Of a DNA stretch of 64,000 nucleotides, positions 32,998 to 41,929 are shown one piece after another. Within the stretch, counting starts at the first letter, position 1; each line of letters opens with the position of its first letter. A model generated the notes under the pieces. The model searched no databases. It saw only the letters and a list, made by a program, of their open reading frames with translations, and was not told where the DNA came from. The position numbers and the translations under genes are program-made. The stretch comes from Hemileia vastatrix. Lineage: Eukaryota; Basidiomycota; Pucciniomycetes; Pucciniales; Zaghouaniaceae. The DNA lies in NCBI GenBank assembly GCA_030280995.1, contig JASXTE010000011.1:25011817-25075816 (forward strand). Reading direction: 5' to 3'.

Positions 32998-34257
32998 ATG
33001 AAACACCTCTCTACTAGACGGCTACTTCACTCCACTATTAATGCCATCACTTTACTTTTAGTTCTTTACTATAAATCTGACTCTGATTTGGAAGATGCTT
33101 TAGCTTATATGTGTTTTCTTTCCAAAAAGTGTTACATCATCACCAGGGGGCCAAATCTTTATCATGATCCCCGATATGATCTGGCCTCCATTCTCAACAT
33201 TCCTCATTTAAACTTCACGCAACTTTTTAGAACTTCTCCCGATTCTTTCTTCAAACTTTATCAACTCATCTCCGATCATCCTATCCTCCATAACAATTCT
33301 CATAACAAACAGCGTAATCCTGCCATCCAACTTGCTGTTGCTCTATGTTGCTTTGGCTCAAATGGAAATGGTGCTGCCGTAAGACGTTTGGATAATCTGT
33401 TTAACATAGGATATGGTACCGTGATATTATACACCAAGCGCTGTATGATTGCTATCCTTTCCCTCAAGTCTCAAACTCTTGCTTGGCCAGCTCCAGAACA
33501 GCGACTTGAATCCTCTCAAGTAATGCAAGCTGAAGGTTTCCCTGGCTGTATAGGTTTTGTTGATGGCACAACCATCTCTTTGAGTCAAAAGCCAGCTCAT
33601 GATGGCAACCATTATTTTGATCGCAAAAAAAGGTTTCTTCAAAATCTTCTCCAAGTTCTCATCTTTCACAATCTAACTTTTTATCTTCTTTCTAGATACT
33701 CTATTGCCGTTCAACTTGTATGCAATGTCAATAAAAAATTTATTACTTTTCACAGTGGCTGCCCTGGATCATGTCATGACTCTTCCGTCTTCCAAAGAAT
33801 GAGGATTTCTCAATCCCCTGAATCATACTTTGACGAATCTCAGTACCTCCTTGCAGACTCAGCATATGCAAGTGGAAAGTACATTATACCTGCTTTCCGT
33901 GGTGCAACTTCAGAAAATGACCCCAAAACTAAATTTAATTATCACCTTGCACAATCAAGAGTACGAATTGAACATGCTATAGGTATTTTAAAGGGACAAT
34001 TTTCTAGTCTTTGGGAGCTCAGAATCCAATTTCAAAAAAAATTGGAGATCAAAACTGCAAATCATTGGATCTTGACTTGCGTAATACTCCACAATATTCT
34101 AGCTGATTTAAAGGATGAGTGGAATGATCTTTATGAAGAAGAGGATCCTGAACCACCACTGGCACTCCCCTCCCTTGATTCACAAATCATTCAATCAACC
34201 GGCATATGCCCCATTATAATGCCAATTACTCTCCAACATTTCTCTTCACCCTTTTAA
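32998..34257 (+). CDS. Harbinger DDE transposase (DDE_Tnp_4 type), one intron
   Basis: Catalyses cut and paste of the element. Start chosen at the first ATG (32998); the frame is open further upstream but without ATG. The intron 33633-33695 (63 nt, GTTTCT...TTTCTAG, CTAAC branch-like site) has no stop and is a multiple of three, so the frame also reads through unspliced. Removing it turns DRKKR into a normal family stretch, DRKKRYSIAVQLVCN. The spliced product is 398 residues. The catalytic triad is visible: D189 in GFVDGT, D266 in LLADSAY, E304 in RVRIEHAIGILKG. GCPGSCHDSSVF matches the family GxPGSxHDSxVF block. The N-terminal part has a helical region (RTSPDSFFKLYQLI) as in other family members. 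It pairs with the Myb-like protein at 38237-39634. Confidence 0.87.
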   Translation: MKHLSTRRLLHSTINAITLLLVLYYKSDSDLEDALAYMCFLSKKCYIITRGPNLYHDPRYDLASILNIPHLNFTQLFRTSPDSFFKLYQLISDHPILHNNSHNKQRNPAIQLAVALCCFGSNGNGAAVRRLDNLFNIGYGTVILYTKRCMIAILSLKSQTLAWPAPEQRLESSQVMQAEGFPGCIGFVDGTTISLSQKPAHDGNHYFDRKKRFLQNLLQVLIFHNLTFYLLSRYSIAVQLVCNVNKKFITFHSGCPGSCHDSSVFQRMRISQSPESYFDESQYLLADSAYASGKYIIPAFRGATSENDPKTKFNYHLAQSRVRIEHAIGILKGQFSSLWELRIQFQKKLEIKTANHWILTCVILHNILADLKDEWNDLYEEEDPEPPLALPSLDSQIIQSTGICPIIMPITLQHFSSPF

Positions 34258-34259
34258 TT

Positions 34260-34604
34260 TTTAATTTTTATGTTTTCATACTTTCCAAATGTCCTCTTTG
34301 TGTACTTTAATCACTTGGTTTTGTATTTTGGTTTGTTGCATATTCATTGTTTTTTGAATTTACGGTGAATATCTTTTTTTTGGATGGCTCATTGGTTTTC
34401 TTTCACTTCCTCAACATGAAATCGCATATTTTCTTATATCGCATATTTTGTCAGTGATTTTTTTTTCATTCATCACTCATATCCTTTTCATCCTCTCCTC
34501 AAACATCCCTCAAATATTTTGGTTGCATTTATTTTCTCAACTCAACTCACCAGGTAGGTCATTTTTTTTCTTTTTTCATGGTTTTTTATTTACTAATCAT
34601 GATT

Positions 34605-34635
<31 letters not shown>

Positions 34636-34789
34636 TGCTTTTTTTTTTTGCTTTTTTTTTGCTTTTTTTGTTTTTTTTGTAAGTGCTTCTATTATTTTTG
34701 TTCTAGGGTAAACTAATTTTTGTTTTGCTTTTTTCTCTTTTTTATCTTTTTATTTTTTTGTTTTTTTTTCTCTCCTTCACCTCTCTTTA
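34260..34789. other. T-rich spacer after the transposase
   Basis: Poly-T runs with GC interruptions (TTTTTTTTTGC repeats, 34602-34680). Phenylalanine-rich open frames here are low-complexity artefacts. An AATTTTTA-type stretch at the start may serve for polyadenylation. Confidence 0.5.
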
Positions 34790-35520
34790 TCATCCTCAAG
34801 GCCCCCCTTTTTCCCTCTCTTTACCTGTCTCTGACCCCCTTTTTACCCCCTTTTTAGCTGCCTCAAATCCCCCCTTTCCCCCCTCTTTAGGTCCCTCATC
34901 ACCCCCCTTCCCCTCTTTTTAGGTGCTTCAATACACCCCCCTTCCCCTCTCTTTATGTCCCTCAAACCCCCCCTTCACCTCTCTTTTGGCGCCTCAAACC
35001 CCCCCCTTCACCTCTCTTTACCCACATCAAACCCCCCCTTTCCCTCTCTTTAGGCGCCTCAAACACCCCCCCTTCCCCCCCTACCCAATCGTTATATCCT
35101 CCTCTACCCCCCCCCCCCCCCTGTTTATTAATGAACGATTTGTAACCATTGTTTGCTAAGTAATCGAATCGTTAGCGATTCGATTACTTAACGAACGATC
35201 GTTATAGATCGTTTGTTAACAAGGAGGTGGGGGGGGGGTGTAGAGAAAGGGGAAAGGGTTTGGGAGGGGGTAAGGAGAGGGGAATGGGGGGGTTCGAGGC
35301 GCCTAAGGTGAGGGGAATGGGGGGTGTTTGAGGCGCCTAAGGTGAGGGGAATGGGGGGGTTTGAGGCAGCTAAAGAGGGGGGAATGGGGGGGGGGGGGGT
35401 TTGAGGCAGCTAAAGAGGGGGGAAGGAGGGTGATGAGGGACCTAAAGAGGGGGGAAAGGGGGGTATTTCAGGGGGATTTTGAGGCAGGCAAGGAGAGCAT
35501 TTGAGGGGGAAAAGGGGACA
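34790..35520. repeat. Long C-rich/G-rich inverted minisatellite with central palindrome
   Basis: The left arm (about 34790-35120) is a run of units like CCCCTCTCTTTAGGCGCCTC. The right arm (about 35222-35520) has the reverse complement, units like GAGGCGCCTAAGGTGAGGGG. The centre carries a perfect inverted repeat, TAAGTAATCGAATCG/CGATTCGATTACTTA, at 35157-35190 with a TTAG loop. G runs of up to 16 (near 35383) make G-quadruplex structure likely. It lies between the transposase and the oxygenase gene. Confidence 0.85.
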
Positions 35521-36139
35521 TTTATGGGAGATAAAGATGGGTTACCAACTTTCAAATAAAGATACTAACAAATTTTTGTTTGTAATTTTGATTATTTTTT
35601 TTATTTTTTTTGCAGTAATATAGAAAAAAAAAAAAATTCTTTCTGATAAGGACTGTCCCTCTTATTTACAAAACAAAAAAGGTTTATAATTTTATTTTTA
35701 TTTTTTCTATAATTAATTTTTGTGATTTTGATTTTATTTAAATAATTTTTTTATTTTTTATTTTGATTTTACTGATTTTTTTTTTTTCATGATCTTGTGA
35801 GAAGGTTTTTAATAACCAATCTTCAGGTTCACTTTTAATTTTTTTTTTAATTTTTTTTTTTGTGATTTAATTCTTACTGAAATTTTCTTTTTTGAATGAA
35901 TTTAATTATTAATTTTTTTTAATAGGATTTTGCTTTGATTGTGTTTTTTAAAATAAAACCTCAGGTTTTTTTTTTATAAATTTTTTTTTTGGAAAATTTT
36001 TTACTGATTTTTTGGTTTTTTTTCAATTTTATTTTTAAAATAAAAAAACAGCTTTTTTTATTTTTAGGTGGGAATATTTTTTAAAAAAAATTTGAGTTAA
36101 AATTTTATTGACAATTAATTTTTTTTTCAGATCAAAAAA
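35521..36139. other. T-rich leader of the oxygenase gene
   Basis: Long T tracts with several TTTTTTTCAG-like 3' splice sites. The last one (near 36120-36130) is 10 nt before the ATG at 36140, so a 5' UTR intron is likely. No open frame. Confidence 0.5.
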
Positions 36140-37389
36140 ATGTGGTCTTCTTCTGATTCACCCCTTACTTCTCTCTTATCTTCATCTTTATCTTCTTTAT
36201 CCTCTTCATCTTTATCATCTCTATCATCTTCTTTGAAATCAACTCTATCATCTTCTTTGAAATCAACTTCCATACAATCATCTTCTAAATCATCAAAAAA
36301 AATTAAAGATAATCAGTCTCATCAGAAGAAAAGATATTTAAAAAAAAAGTCTCTCTGCAAAAGTTATTTTTGTCATATCCCAAACATTTTTTTTTATAAA
36401 ACTAAAGTAGATAAAAAAAATCAATATCCGAAAAAATTACCAGAAGATATCAAATGTCTAACAGAATTTGGAGATGATCGAGTTGTTGCAGTTATCAGCA
36501 ATGCTTTTAAGCCTCAATTCATTTTGGAAGTTCATTCATTCGATGGTGTAAAAGATGAAGCTTTTAATCAACTATCCGATCTTATCATAACTCTTTATCA
36601 AATGGCTTTGTTTTGGTTACCTATAAGGAATAAGAATTTGTTGGGTGGTATCATGATTGGTTTTGGTTGGAGACCTGGTTTTGTCAAAGGATATTCTCTT
36701 GGTATGTCTAATAATTTTTGTTCCATTCTTAATATCATTTCACTTATTTCAATTATATAGGTATATATTCATTGCTCAATAATATCACTAAAGCACAAAA
36801 AGATAAAGATTTTCGCTTATGGGACACTCTACCCTACTTTAATTCTTTTCTTGCTCTTCGACTCAAAAAGCTCTGTAATAAGGCATTTGAAAAAAATCAT
36901 GAACTTGCAACCAAAGTTGGAATACCGAATTGGTGTGACTCCGAATGGGAAGATATCAACCACGAATATCTTTTATTTTCTAATGTTATTATCACTCATT
37001 CTGGATTCCACAATAGGATTCATATTGATAGGAATGATGCCAATTTTCTTACTTTTGGAATATTCTCATATATCAATCCGATAACTGGCCACCCAATACC
37101 ATCTCCAGCTAAAATCAAAAGACATGGTTTATATTTTCCAGACCACCGGTGCATCATTGATTTTGGTTTGGGAAATGGTATCATTGAAACTATTTGGAAT
37201 TCTTCTAAGGATAATCATCAAACGACCAAAGCTCCTCCTGGTTTGGAATCCTGTCAAGATTTCACTCATTTTGGTTGCTCATTTCAAATCAGTAATAAGT
37301 TGATACAAAGAATCAATAAGGTAAAGAAAGAAGGTAAAGTTATTCGATTTAAAAAAACTTTATCTAGATCCAAAAAGTATGGGGATTAG
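36140..37389 (+). CDS. TET/JBP-like 2OG-Fe(II) oxygenase (transposon cargo)
   Basis: Two exons, 36140-36701 and 36761-37389. The 59-nt intron (GTATGT...ATTATATAG) splits a glycine codon and restores KGYSLG to IYSLLNN. Product 396 residues. Residues 1-60 are Ser/Thr/Leu-rich low complexity, then a basic stretch (KKRYLKKKSLCK). From about residue 95 the sequence follows the rust Tet-like oxygenase family: GFGWRPGFVKGYS, HSGFHNRIHIDRNDANFLTF, YFPDHRCIIDF, GNGIIETIWNS, DFTHFGCSFQIS. The iron-binding H-x-D is H275/D277 and a distal His is at 340 (DNHQTT). The family arginine expected near the FTxxG block appears to be His357, which could weaken 2-oxoglutarate binding. By family it would oxidise 5-methylcytosine or a similar base. 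A distant homologue with another substrate remains possible. Confidence 0.72.
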
Positions 37390-37482
37390 AGTTGTCATCA
37401 AAAAATTTATATTTTTTCATAAATTTTTAATAAATATTTTTTATATATCAATTTTCTCAAATAATGTGATGAGCCATCGACC

Positions 37483-37686
37483 TTGTGTTGTATAACAGGT
37501 AATCATGATAACATTTATTTGTTTCATGGGGTTCCTCTTGCCTATACCTGTAAAAAGTCCCAAACTTTTGTTTCTCGACTTGGTCTGCATTTTGACTTGA
37601 GGGATTGTCATTACTTTAAACTAGGGAAATTGATATATATTAGATATTTATTTAATAATTTATGTAATTATATTAAATTTAGATGA
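37483..37686 (+). CDS. Small ORF after the oxygenase gene, unsupported
   Basis: 67 codons, preceded by a possible acceptor (TATAACAG at about 37490). It includes HGVPLAYTCKKSQTFVSRLG and DLRDCHYFKLGK, better mixed than random A+T-rich frames, but nothing is recognised. It could be a downstream exon or a chance frame. Confidence 0.2.
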   Translation: MCCITGNHDNIYLFHGVPLAYTCKKSQTFVSRLGLHFDLRDCHYFKLGKLIYIRYLFNNLCNYIKFR

Positions 37687-38110
37687 CTTCCACCCCTTAC
37701 TTCAATAAAATGCAGGGGGGGGTATTGCCAAATTTTCAAATCTGACATGTGAAATTGATGACTTAGAAAAATTTTGGTGATACCCACCCCTTGCTTCAAT
37801 AAAATGCAGGGGAGAGTATTGCCAATTTTTTAAACAGATATAGAATTTTTTTGACTTGTAAATATTTTTGTGATACCTGTCCCTTACTTCAATAAAATCC
37901 ATGGGGGGTTGTGCCAAAATTTCTTATAAGACTTGTGAAATTCTTGACATGTAAGAATTTTTGGGATACCGGTAAAATGCAGGGGGTAGTAAAGCCAAAT
38001 TTTCATATAAAACTTTCAAGATTCATGACATGAAAGAATTTTTGTGATACCCACCCCTTACTTCAAAAAAATCCAGGGGTGGGGGATTGTCAAATTTTCA
38101 AAGGAGACTT
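37684..38110 (+). repeat. Tandem array, about five units of roughly 95 bp
   Basis: Each unit has ACCCACCCCTTACTTCAATA or a variant, then AAATGCAGGGG, GCCAAATTTTCA, and ends GACATGTAAGAATTTTTGTG. Units begin near 37684, 37782, 37877, 37970 and 38050. It lies between the oxygenase and Myb-like genes, within the 3' flanks of both. Confidence 0.75.
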
Positions 38111-38236
38111 GAAAATTTTATTTAAAAAAGGAATATTTAACATTAAAATACGATATTTCAAGAAATACAGAAAATAATTGTAAAATTTATGTACAAATAA
38201 ATATGAACACATGAAGTGTGAAAGAAATAAAAGAAA

Positions 38237-39634
38237 CTAGTCAACAAAAAATTTCATTAAATGTTCTATTTCTTCAACAGATTTGTTTGCTTTAATGCAT
38301 TCGATCAAGAAATCTTTCTTTTTAGAACTTTCTTGGAGATCATGCTTATACTTCATCTGTTCCATTAAATTTTGATGCTTGAGTGTTTTTTCCTTATTTT
38401 TGGATTTTTCAATACTAAGAGTTAACTCAAACTTCTTCTCCTCCAAATCTTGGGCCCTACCATCCTTCTGTAAAGAGAGCTCAAACTTCTTCTCCTCCAA
38501 ATCTTGGATCCAATCATCCTTCCGTAAGGAGAGCTCATACTTCCTCTCTTCCAAATCTTGTACTCTGTCATCCCTCCTTAAAGAGAGCTCGTATTTCTTA
38601 TTTTCAAAGCTCAGAGTCTCTTTAGCAATTTCCACTTGTTCTAGAGTGAGAATAAAAATTAACATAAAGTAGAAGAAAAGCAGAGTAAAGTAATAAGAGG
38701 TATGATATCACTTACCAGCATCACGTTTCTCTAAAAACTGTTCCATCAAAGAAAAAGGTGTTTGTGATGAAGTATCACTTTTTTGTCTTCTTTGGGAGAG
38801 GAAATTTAGACTAGTTGAAGCCCTTCTCTTTTTGTTCAATGTAGCATTTTCCTCCTCATCATTGTCACTAGCTTCAGACTCAGTTGATTGAGGATCCTGG
38901 GTTTTTTCATCAGCCTTTTAAGAAATAAGAAAAAGATAAGTAAATAAAAAAATAGAATTGATAAGATAAAAGAAACAGACCTGAGTTAGATTTGGTTGGG
39001 TTAAATCACCTATAGGATCTACAGAAAAGCTATTTAGATATGTCTCATTCAAATGAGGGGAGGCTTGAGTTGAGGAAGAGGATGGGAAAAGATTTGCTTC
39101 GACATCATGTTTGGAGATAGGATCTTCTCCATCCAACATGTTTACAGGATTAACATCGGCTCGCTCTCCAAAAATTGCATCCATCTCTTTAAAGTAAGGA
39201 AATAAAGAATCAAGTTTATTGTCTATGGATTTTATACCCTTAGTTATATCAATGTCAGTAACCCCAAAACCAGTGGAAGATGAAAGAGCCTTTGCCTTCT
39301 TGTATTTTGCTCGATAATGCTTGAAGTGTTCAGACATCTGTTTAGGCAAAAGATCAATCCTTCCCTTGGTCTTATTGCGTAATTCATTTGCCATTAGAAG
39401 ATAGCCATTAACTTTTGATGTGGGGGGCCGTCCTACTTTAGTGGCATACTCAGTACCAAAACAAGAATCATAGTTAGATTTGGTTTTCAGCCAGTTGATA
39501 AGAATGAGATGTTCATCTTTTTTTAATTGAACAGTCTTTGATTTCTTGGCTGAGCGGGGGAAAGAGGAAGTAGTGGGAATTGAAGAACAACTGGGTGATG
39601 GCTGCCTTTGAGAAGATCTAGGATGACGAGGCAT
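38237..39634 (-). CDS. Harbinger Myb/SANT-like accessory protein, three exons
   Basis: Minus strand. Exons 39634-38981, 38914-38716 and 38640-38237; phases agree, giving 418 residues. The start at 39634 (MPRHPRSSQR) is preferred over an upstream ATG in a hydrophobic extension. Residues about 35-130 form a Myb/SANT-like DNA-binding domain with WLKTKSNYDSCFGTEYATKV, GRPPTSKVNGYLLMANELRN and MSEHFKHYRAKYKKAK. A disordered acidic middle follows (STESEASDNDEEE). The last exon is a long coiled coil with an 18-residue motif repeated about four times (KKYELSLRKDDWIQDLEE and variants). By family, this protein binds transposase and terminal repeats and helps nuclear import. Splice sites are GTCTGT...AAAAG and GTAAGT...TCTAG. 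Confidence 0.75.
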
Positions 39635-39789
39635 GTTATTATAAATGAAGATGAAAAGGAGCAGAAACAAGCAGATGAGATAGCAAGATGAAAAGGAGAA
39701 GAATCAAATAGATGAAATGGGGAGAAATTCTGAGTGGATAGAATGAACAGGATGGGATGAGAATGGAAGTGCGCAGCAAGGTAGAAGGC

Positions 39790-39984
39790 TGGGATATCCA
39801 GAAAGTTGTCCAAGATGTGGTTATGAAATATTGAGGATTAAAATGTCAGATAAGAGGTGAACATTGACACGTAAAGTGTCTAATAACCCAATTATTAGCA
39901 AAAATAATTGCGGAAGATAATTGGGGTATGCAGATTATTTTCCGCAATTAATTTAATTGCGGATCGGTCAACATTGATACCCCC
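39790..39984 (-). repeat. Harbinger right terminal region
   Basis: Matches the right 220 bp of the MITE at 27181-27627 (GATGTGGTTATGA, GTCAGATAAGAGGTGAACAT, CCGCAATTAATTTAATTGCG) and ends AACATTGATACCCCC. Several differences from the MITE are CpG changes: the MITE has TG or CA where this has CG. Confidence 0.85.
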
Positions 39985-40051
39985 TAATATGGTAATAAAA
40001 ATAGAAAAATAGAAATTCAACAGAAATAGTGACTTGTTCTTACATTCAATG

Positions 40052-40312
40052 CACCACACAATATGGGGGGCAGACTTGCTAGCAAGTCTGCAACCTTGGA
40101 CCCAAACTCACCACATATTGAACACACATTGAGCTATTGATAAAGGAACCATACAATCAGGGATGAACACCACTCAGCAGAACAGCTTTAGGTGGGTGTT
40201 CAAGTAGAGTTCAGTATGGGTTCAGTATGAGTTCAGTCTGAGTTCCATCTGAGTTCCATCTGAGTTCAGGTTGAGGACTTGCTAGCAAGTCCACCCCCTA
40301 TATTGCGTAGTG
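40052..40312. mobile_element. MITE, compact copy of the CACCACA family
   Basis: 261 bp. The left end CACCACACAATATGGGGGG and the right end (CACTACGCAATATAGGGGG on the minus strand) are inverted repeats of about 45 bp, each holding the palindrome GACTTGCTAGCAAGTC. Short direct repeats (GAGTTCAGTATGGGTTCAGT and TCTGAGTTCCA) lie inside. Related copies are at 22230 and 24318-24550. No flanking duplication could be fixed because another element abuts at 40316. Confidence 0.8.
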
Positions 40313-40315
40313 ATA

Positions 40316-40513
40316 GGGGGTATCAAAGTTAGAAATTTGTAATTATTTAAAAGGCATTTCACAACACAAAAAGAAAGCCACAAACTTGACATTAACTCTC
40401 AATAAAAAGGTGTTTAGGGGGCACAATATGTCATATTTAAAAAAATAGTCATGGTTGATTTGGTGGAAAAAAGAGGTATTTTGAAATGAAAGATTTCTAA
40501 CTTTGATACCCCC
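40316..40513. mobile_element. MITE with GGGGGTATCAAAG ends
   Basis: 198 bp with inverted ends GGGGGTATCAAAGTTAGAA and TTCTAACTTTGATACCCCC. The first nine bases equal those of the Harbinger element at 32619, but the inside is different, so it is a separate family, perhaps mobilised by a related transposase. Flanking repeat not clear. Confidence 0.8.
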
Positions 40514-40589
40514 TATTTTAAGCCTTCGCGTACTGCTATATTGGATGTTTGCTATAAGCAGACCAGAAATGAAAAGTGGGAACTTGTTA

Positions 40590-41078
40590 CAGTCAAACCC
40601 GTCAACATTGAGACAAAAATTGAAATTTTTTTGAAAATTTATTGACTACCCAAAAGTTGAGCTGCAGCATTTTTTTGTCATCTTCAATTTATTTTGTGAC
40701 AATTGGGTTGAGTTCTCTGTTGTTTTGATTGTGGTATGGATGCTGGGCTCAATGGATATAATGGATGATTGTTTTCTGTATATCGCTTCACATTAGTATC
40801 GATAGTATTTAGTTTATATACATACTCTAGTTAGGGTTGTACAGCTATTTGGGAAAAGCTTGCTGTGTTTTTGCGTTCCACTCCCCGCCGAAAACATGAG
40901 TTTAAACCGCTTTTGGCGGGGGATGAGGGGCAAAAAAAGAGCAAGGTTTTCCCAAATAGCTGTAGTATTGCGGCATAGGTGAGTAGGTTTTGACAGTTTC
41001 GCCTCTCTACTGTCACAAAAACTGTCAATAAATTTTCAAAAAAAATCATTTTTATCTCAATGTTTACAGGTTTGACTG
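40590..41078. mobile_element. Tc1/mariner-type MITE
   Basis: Inverted ends of about 55 bp, starting CAGTCAAACC and ending GGTTTGACTG, flanked by TA at 40588-40589 and 41079-41080. TA flanks and CAG starts are typical of the Tc1/mariner group. No transposase frame. It contains another MITE at 40840-40964. Confidence 0.8.
40840..40964. mobile_element. Small nested MITE
   Basis: 125 bp including the TA flanks. Inverted ends are TACAGCTATTTGGGAAAA and TTTTCCCAAATAGCTGTA, with a second inner inverted pair (GCTTGCT/AGCAAG). It sits inside 40590-41078, so it is the younger insertion. Confidence 0.8.
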
Positions 41079-41080
41079 TA

Positions 41081-41927
41081 CAGTGGCTGGACAATAATTT
41101 TCACCTGTTTTTTTTCTCATAAAATCCCTAAATAATCACTCGACAGACATGAGCTTGTACATTTCTAAATCATACGACCATGGAGAATAGGACTGTAACA
41201 AAGACACCAATTCGTAGAAAGATTACATTTTTTGAAAAAACATCATTCTTGAAATTGATAACGAGCAAGCTGACAAGTCTGTGCTTTTCCTTAAGGAAAG
41301 GGATGGGGTTGGTATGAGCATTGAGCAAAAAAGATTAGTGAAAAGTGGACAAAATTGACCAAAAAAAGCGTCACCAAGATGTAGCTTCACTGTTTGCTTC
41401 CCTGGCAGCTTGCACCTTTGAAAGCGAAGATGCAATCAAGTTTCCGAAGTATGGTCGGAAAATTCATCCCAAGCCTACTTAAAGGCATTTAACATAGCAG
41501 GAACTGTCATTGGGTGATAAAATTACAAAACCATATTTTTGAGGTGTTTTCATGTGTTTGCAACAAGGCTTGAATGTGATTGGATTGTGCCAGGAGCACA
41601 GTTTGTGTATTAATTAGAATAGTATGTATATGGTCTAACTATTGTGATCTTCATTTCATGGATGAGATGTTGTTTTCAAGCTGAGGACCCTGTCGTAGTT
41701 TGAGTGAAAATCGGTAAAAAAGGTAAATATTGGATAAGAGATTAATGAGTCAGTTTTGCAGGAAATGAGAAAGAAAGGACATATTACCAAAATGTGAAAG
41801 GTAAATCATAAAATTAATATGATCTTAAGGGGTGCGCAGTGATGGTGGTGGTGTTAGGAAGAAGAAAAAAAAAGGCCGATAACCTGGATTACGCATGCAT
41901 CGGGTGATAATTATTGGCTAGGCACTG
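41081..41927. mobile_element. Tc1/mariner-like element remnant
   Basis: 847 bp between TA (41079-41080) and TA (41928-41929). Ends are CAGTGGCTGGACAATAATTT and, on the minus strand, CAGTGCCTAGCCAATAATTA, inverted repeats with a few mismatches. The inside has short frames with mixed content (for example from the ATG near 41180, with KTPIRRKITFFEK) but no intact transposase. It shares its left TA with the element that ends at 41078. Confidence 0.7.
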
Positions 41928-41929
41928 TA

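Larger units (their letters stand above)
32619..39984. mobile_element. PIF/Harbinger-like DNA transposon with TET/JBP-like cargo
   Basis: 7366 bp with matching inverted ends, GGGGGTATCAATGTT at 32619 and AACATTGATACCCCC ending 39984, flanked by TAATA at 32614-32618 and 39985-39989. It contains, in order, a DDE transposase (plus strand), a long C-rich/G-rich inverted repeat, a spliced TET/JBP-like oxygenase (plus strand), a tandem repeat array, and a spliced Myb/SANT-like gene (minus strand). The transposase plus Myb-like pair is the normal PIF/Harbinger set; the oxygenase is extra. A MITE with the same ends lies at 27181. Full reading frames and all three DDE residues make it a plausible recently active element. 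Confidence 0.88.

Noticed and set aside
34448..35159. Phenylalanine-, proline- and leucine-rich ORFs
   Set aside because: Direct translations of poly-T and of the C-rich minisatellite; no normal protein composition.
38379..38672. Serine-rich plus-strand ORF opposite the Myb-like gene
   Set aside because: Shadow of the repeated coiled-coil exon on the other strand.
40831..41435. Two minus-strand ORFs as possible transposase
   Set aside because: They cross the borders of nested elements and have no DDE-type motif.
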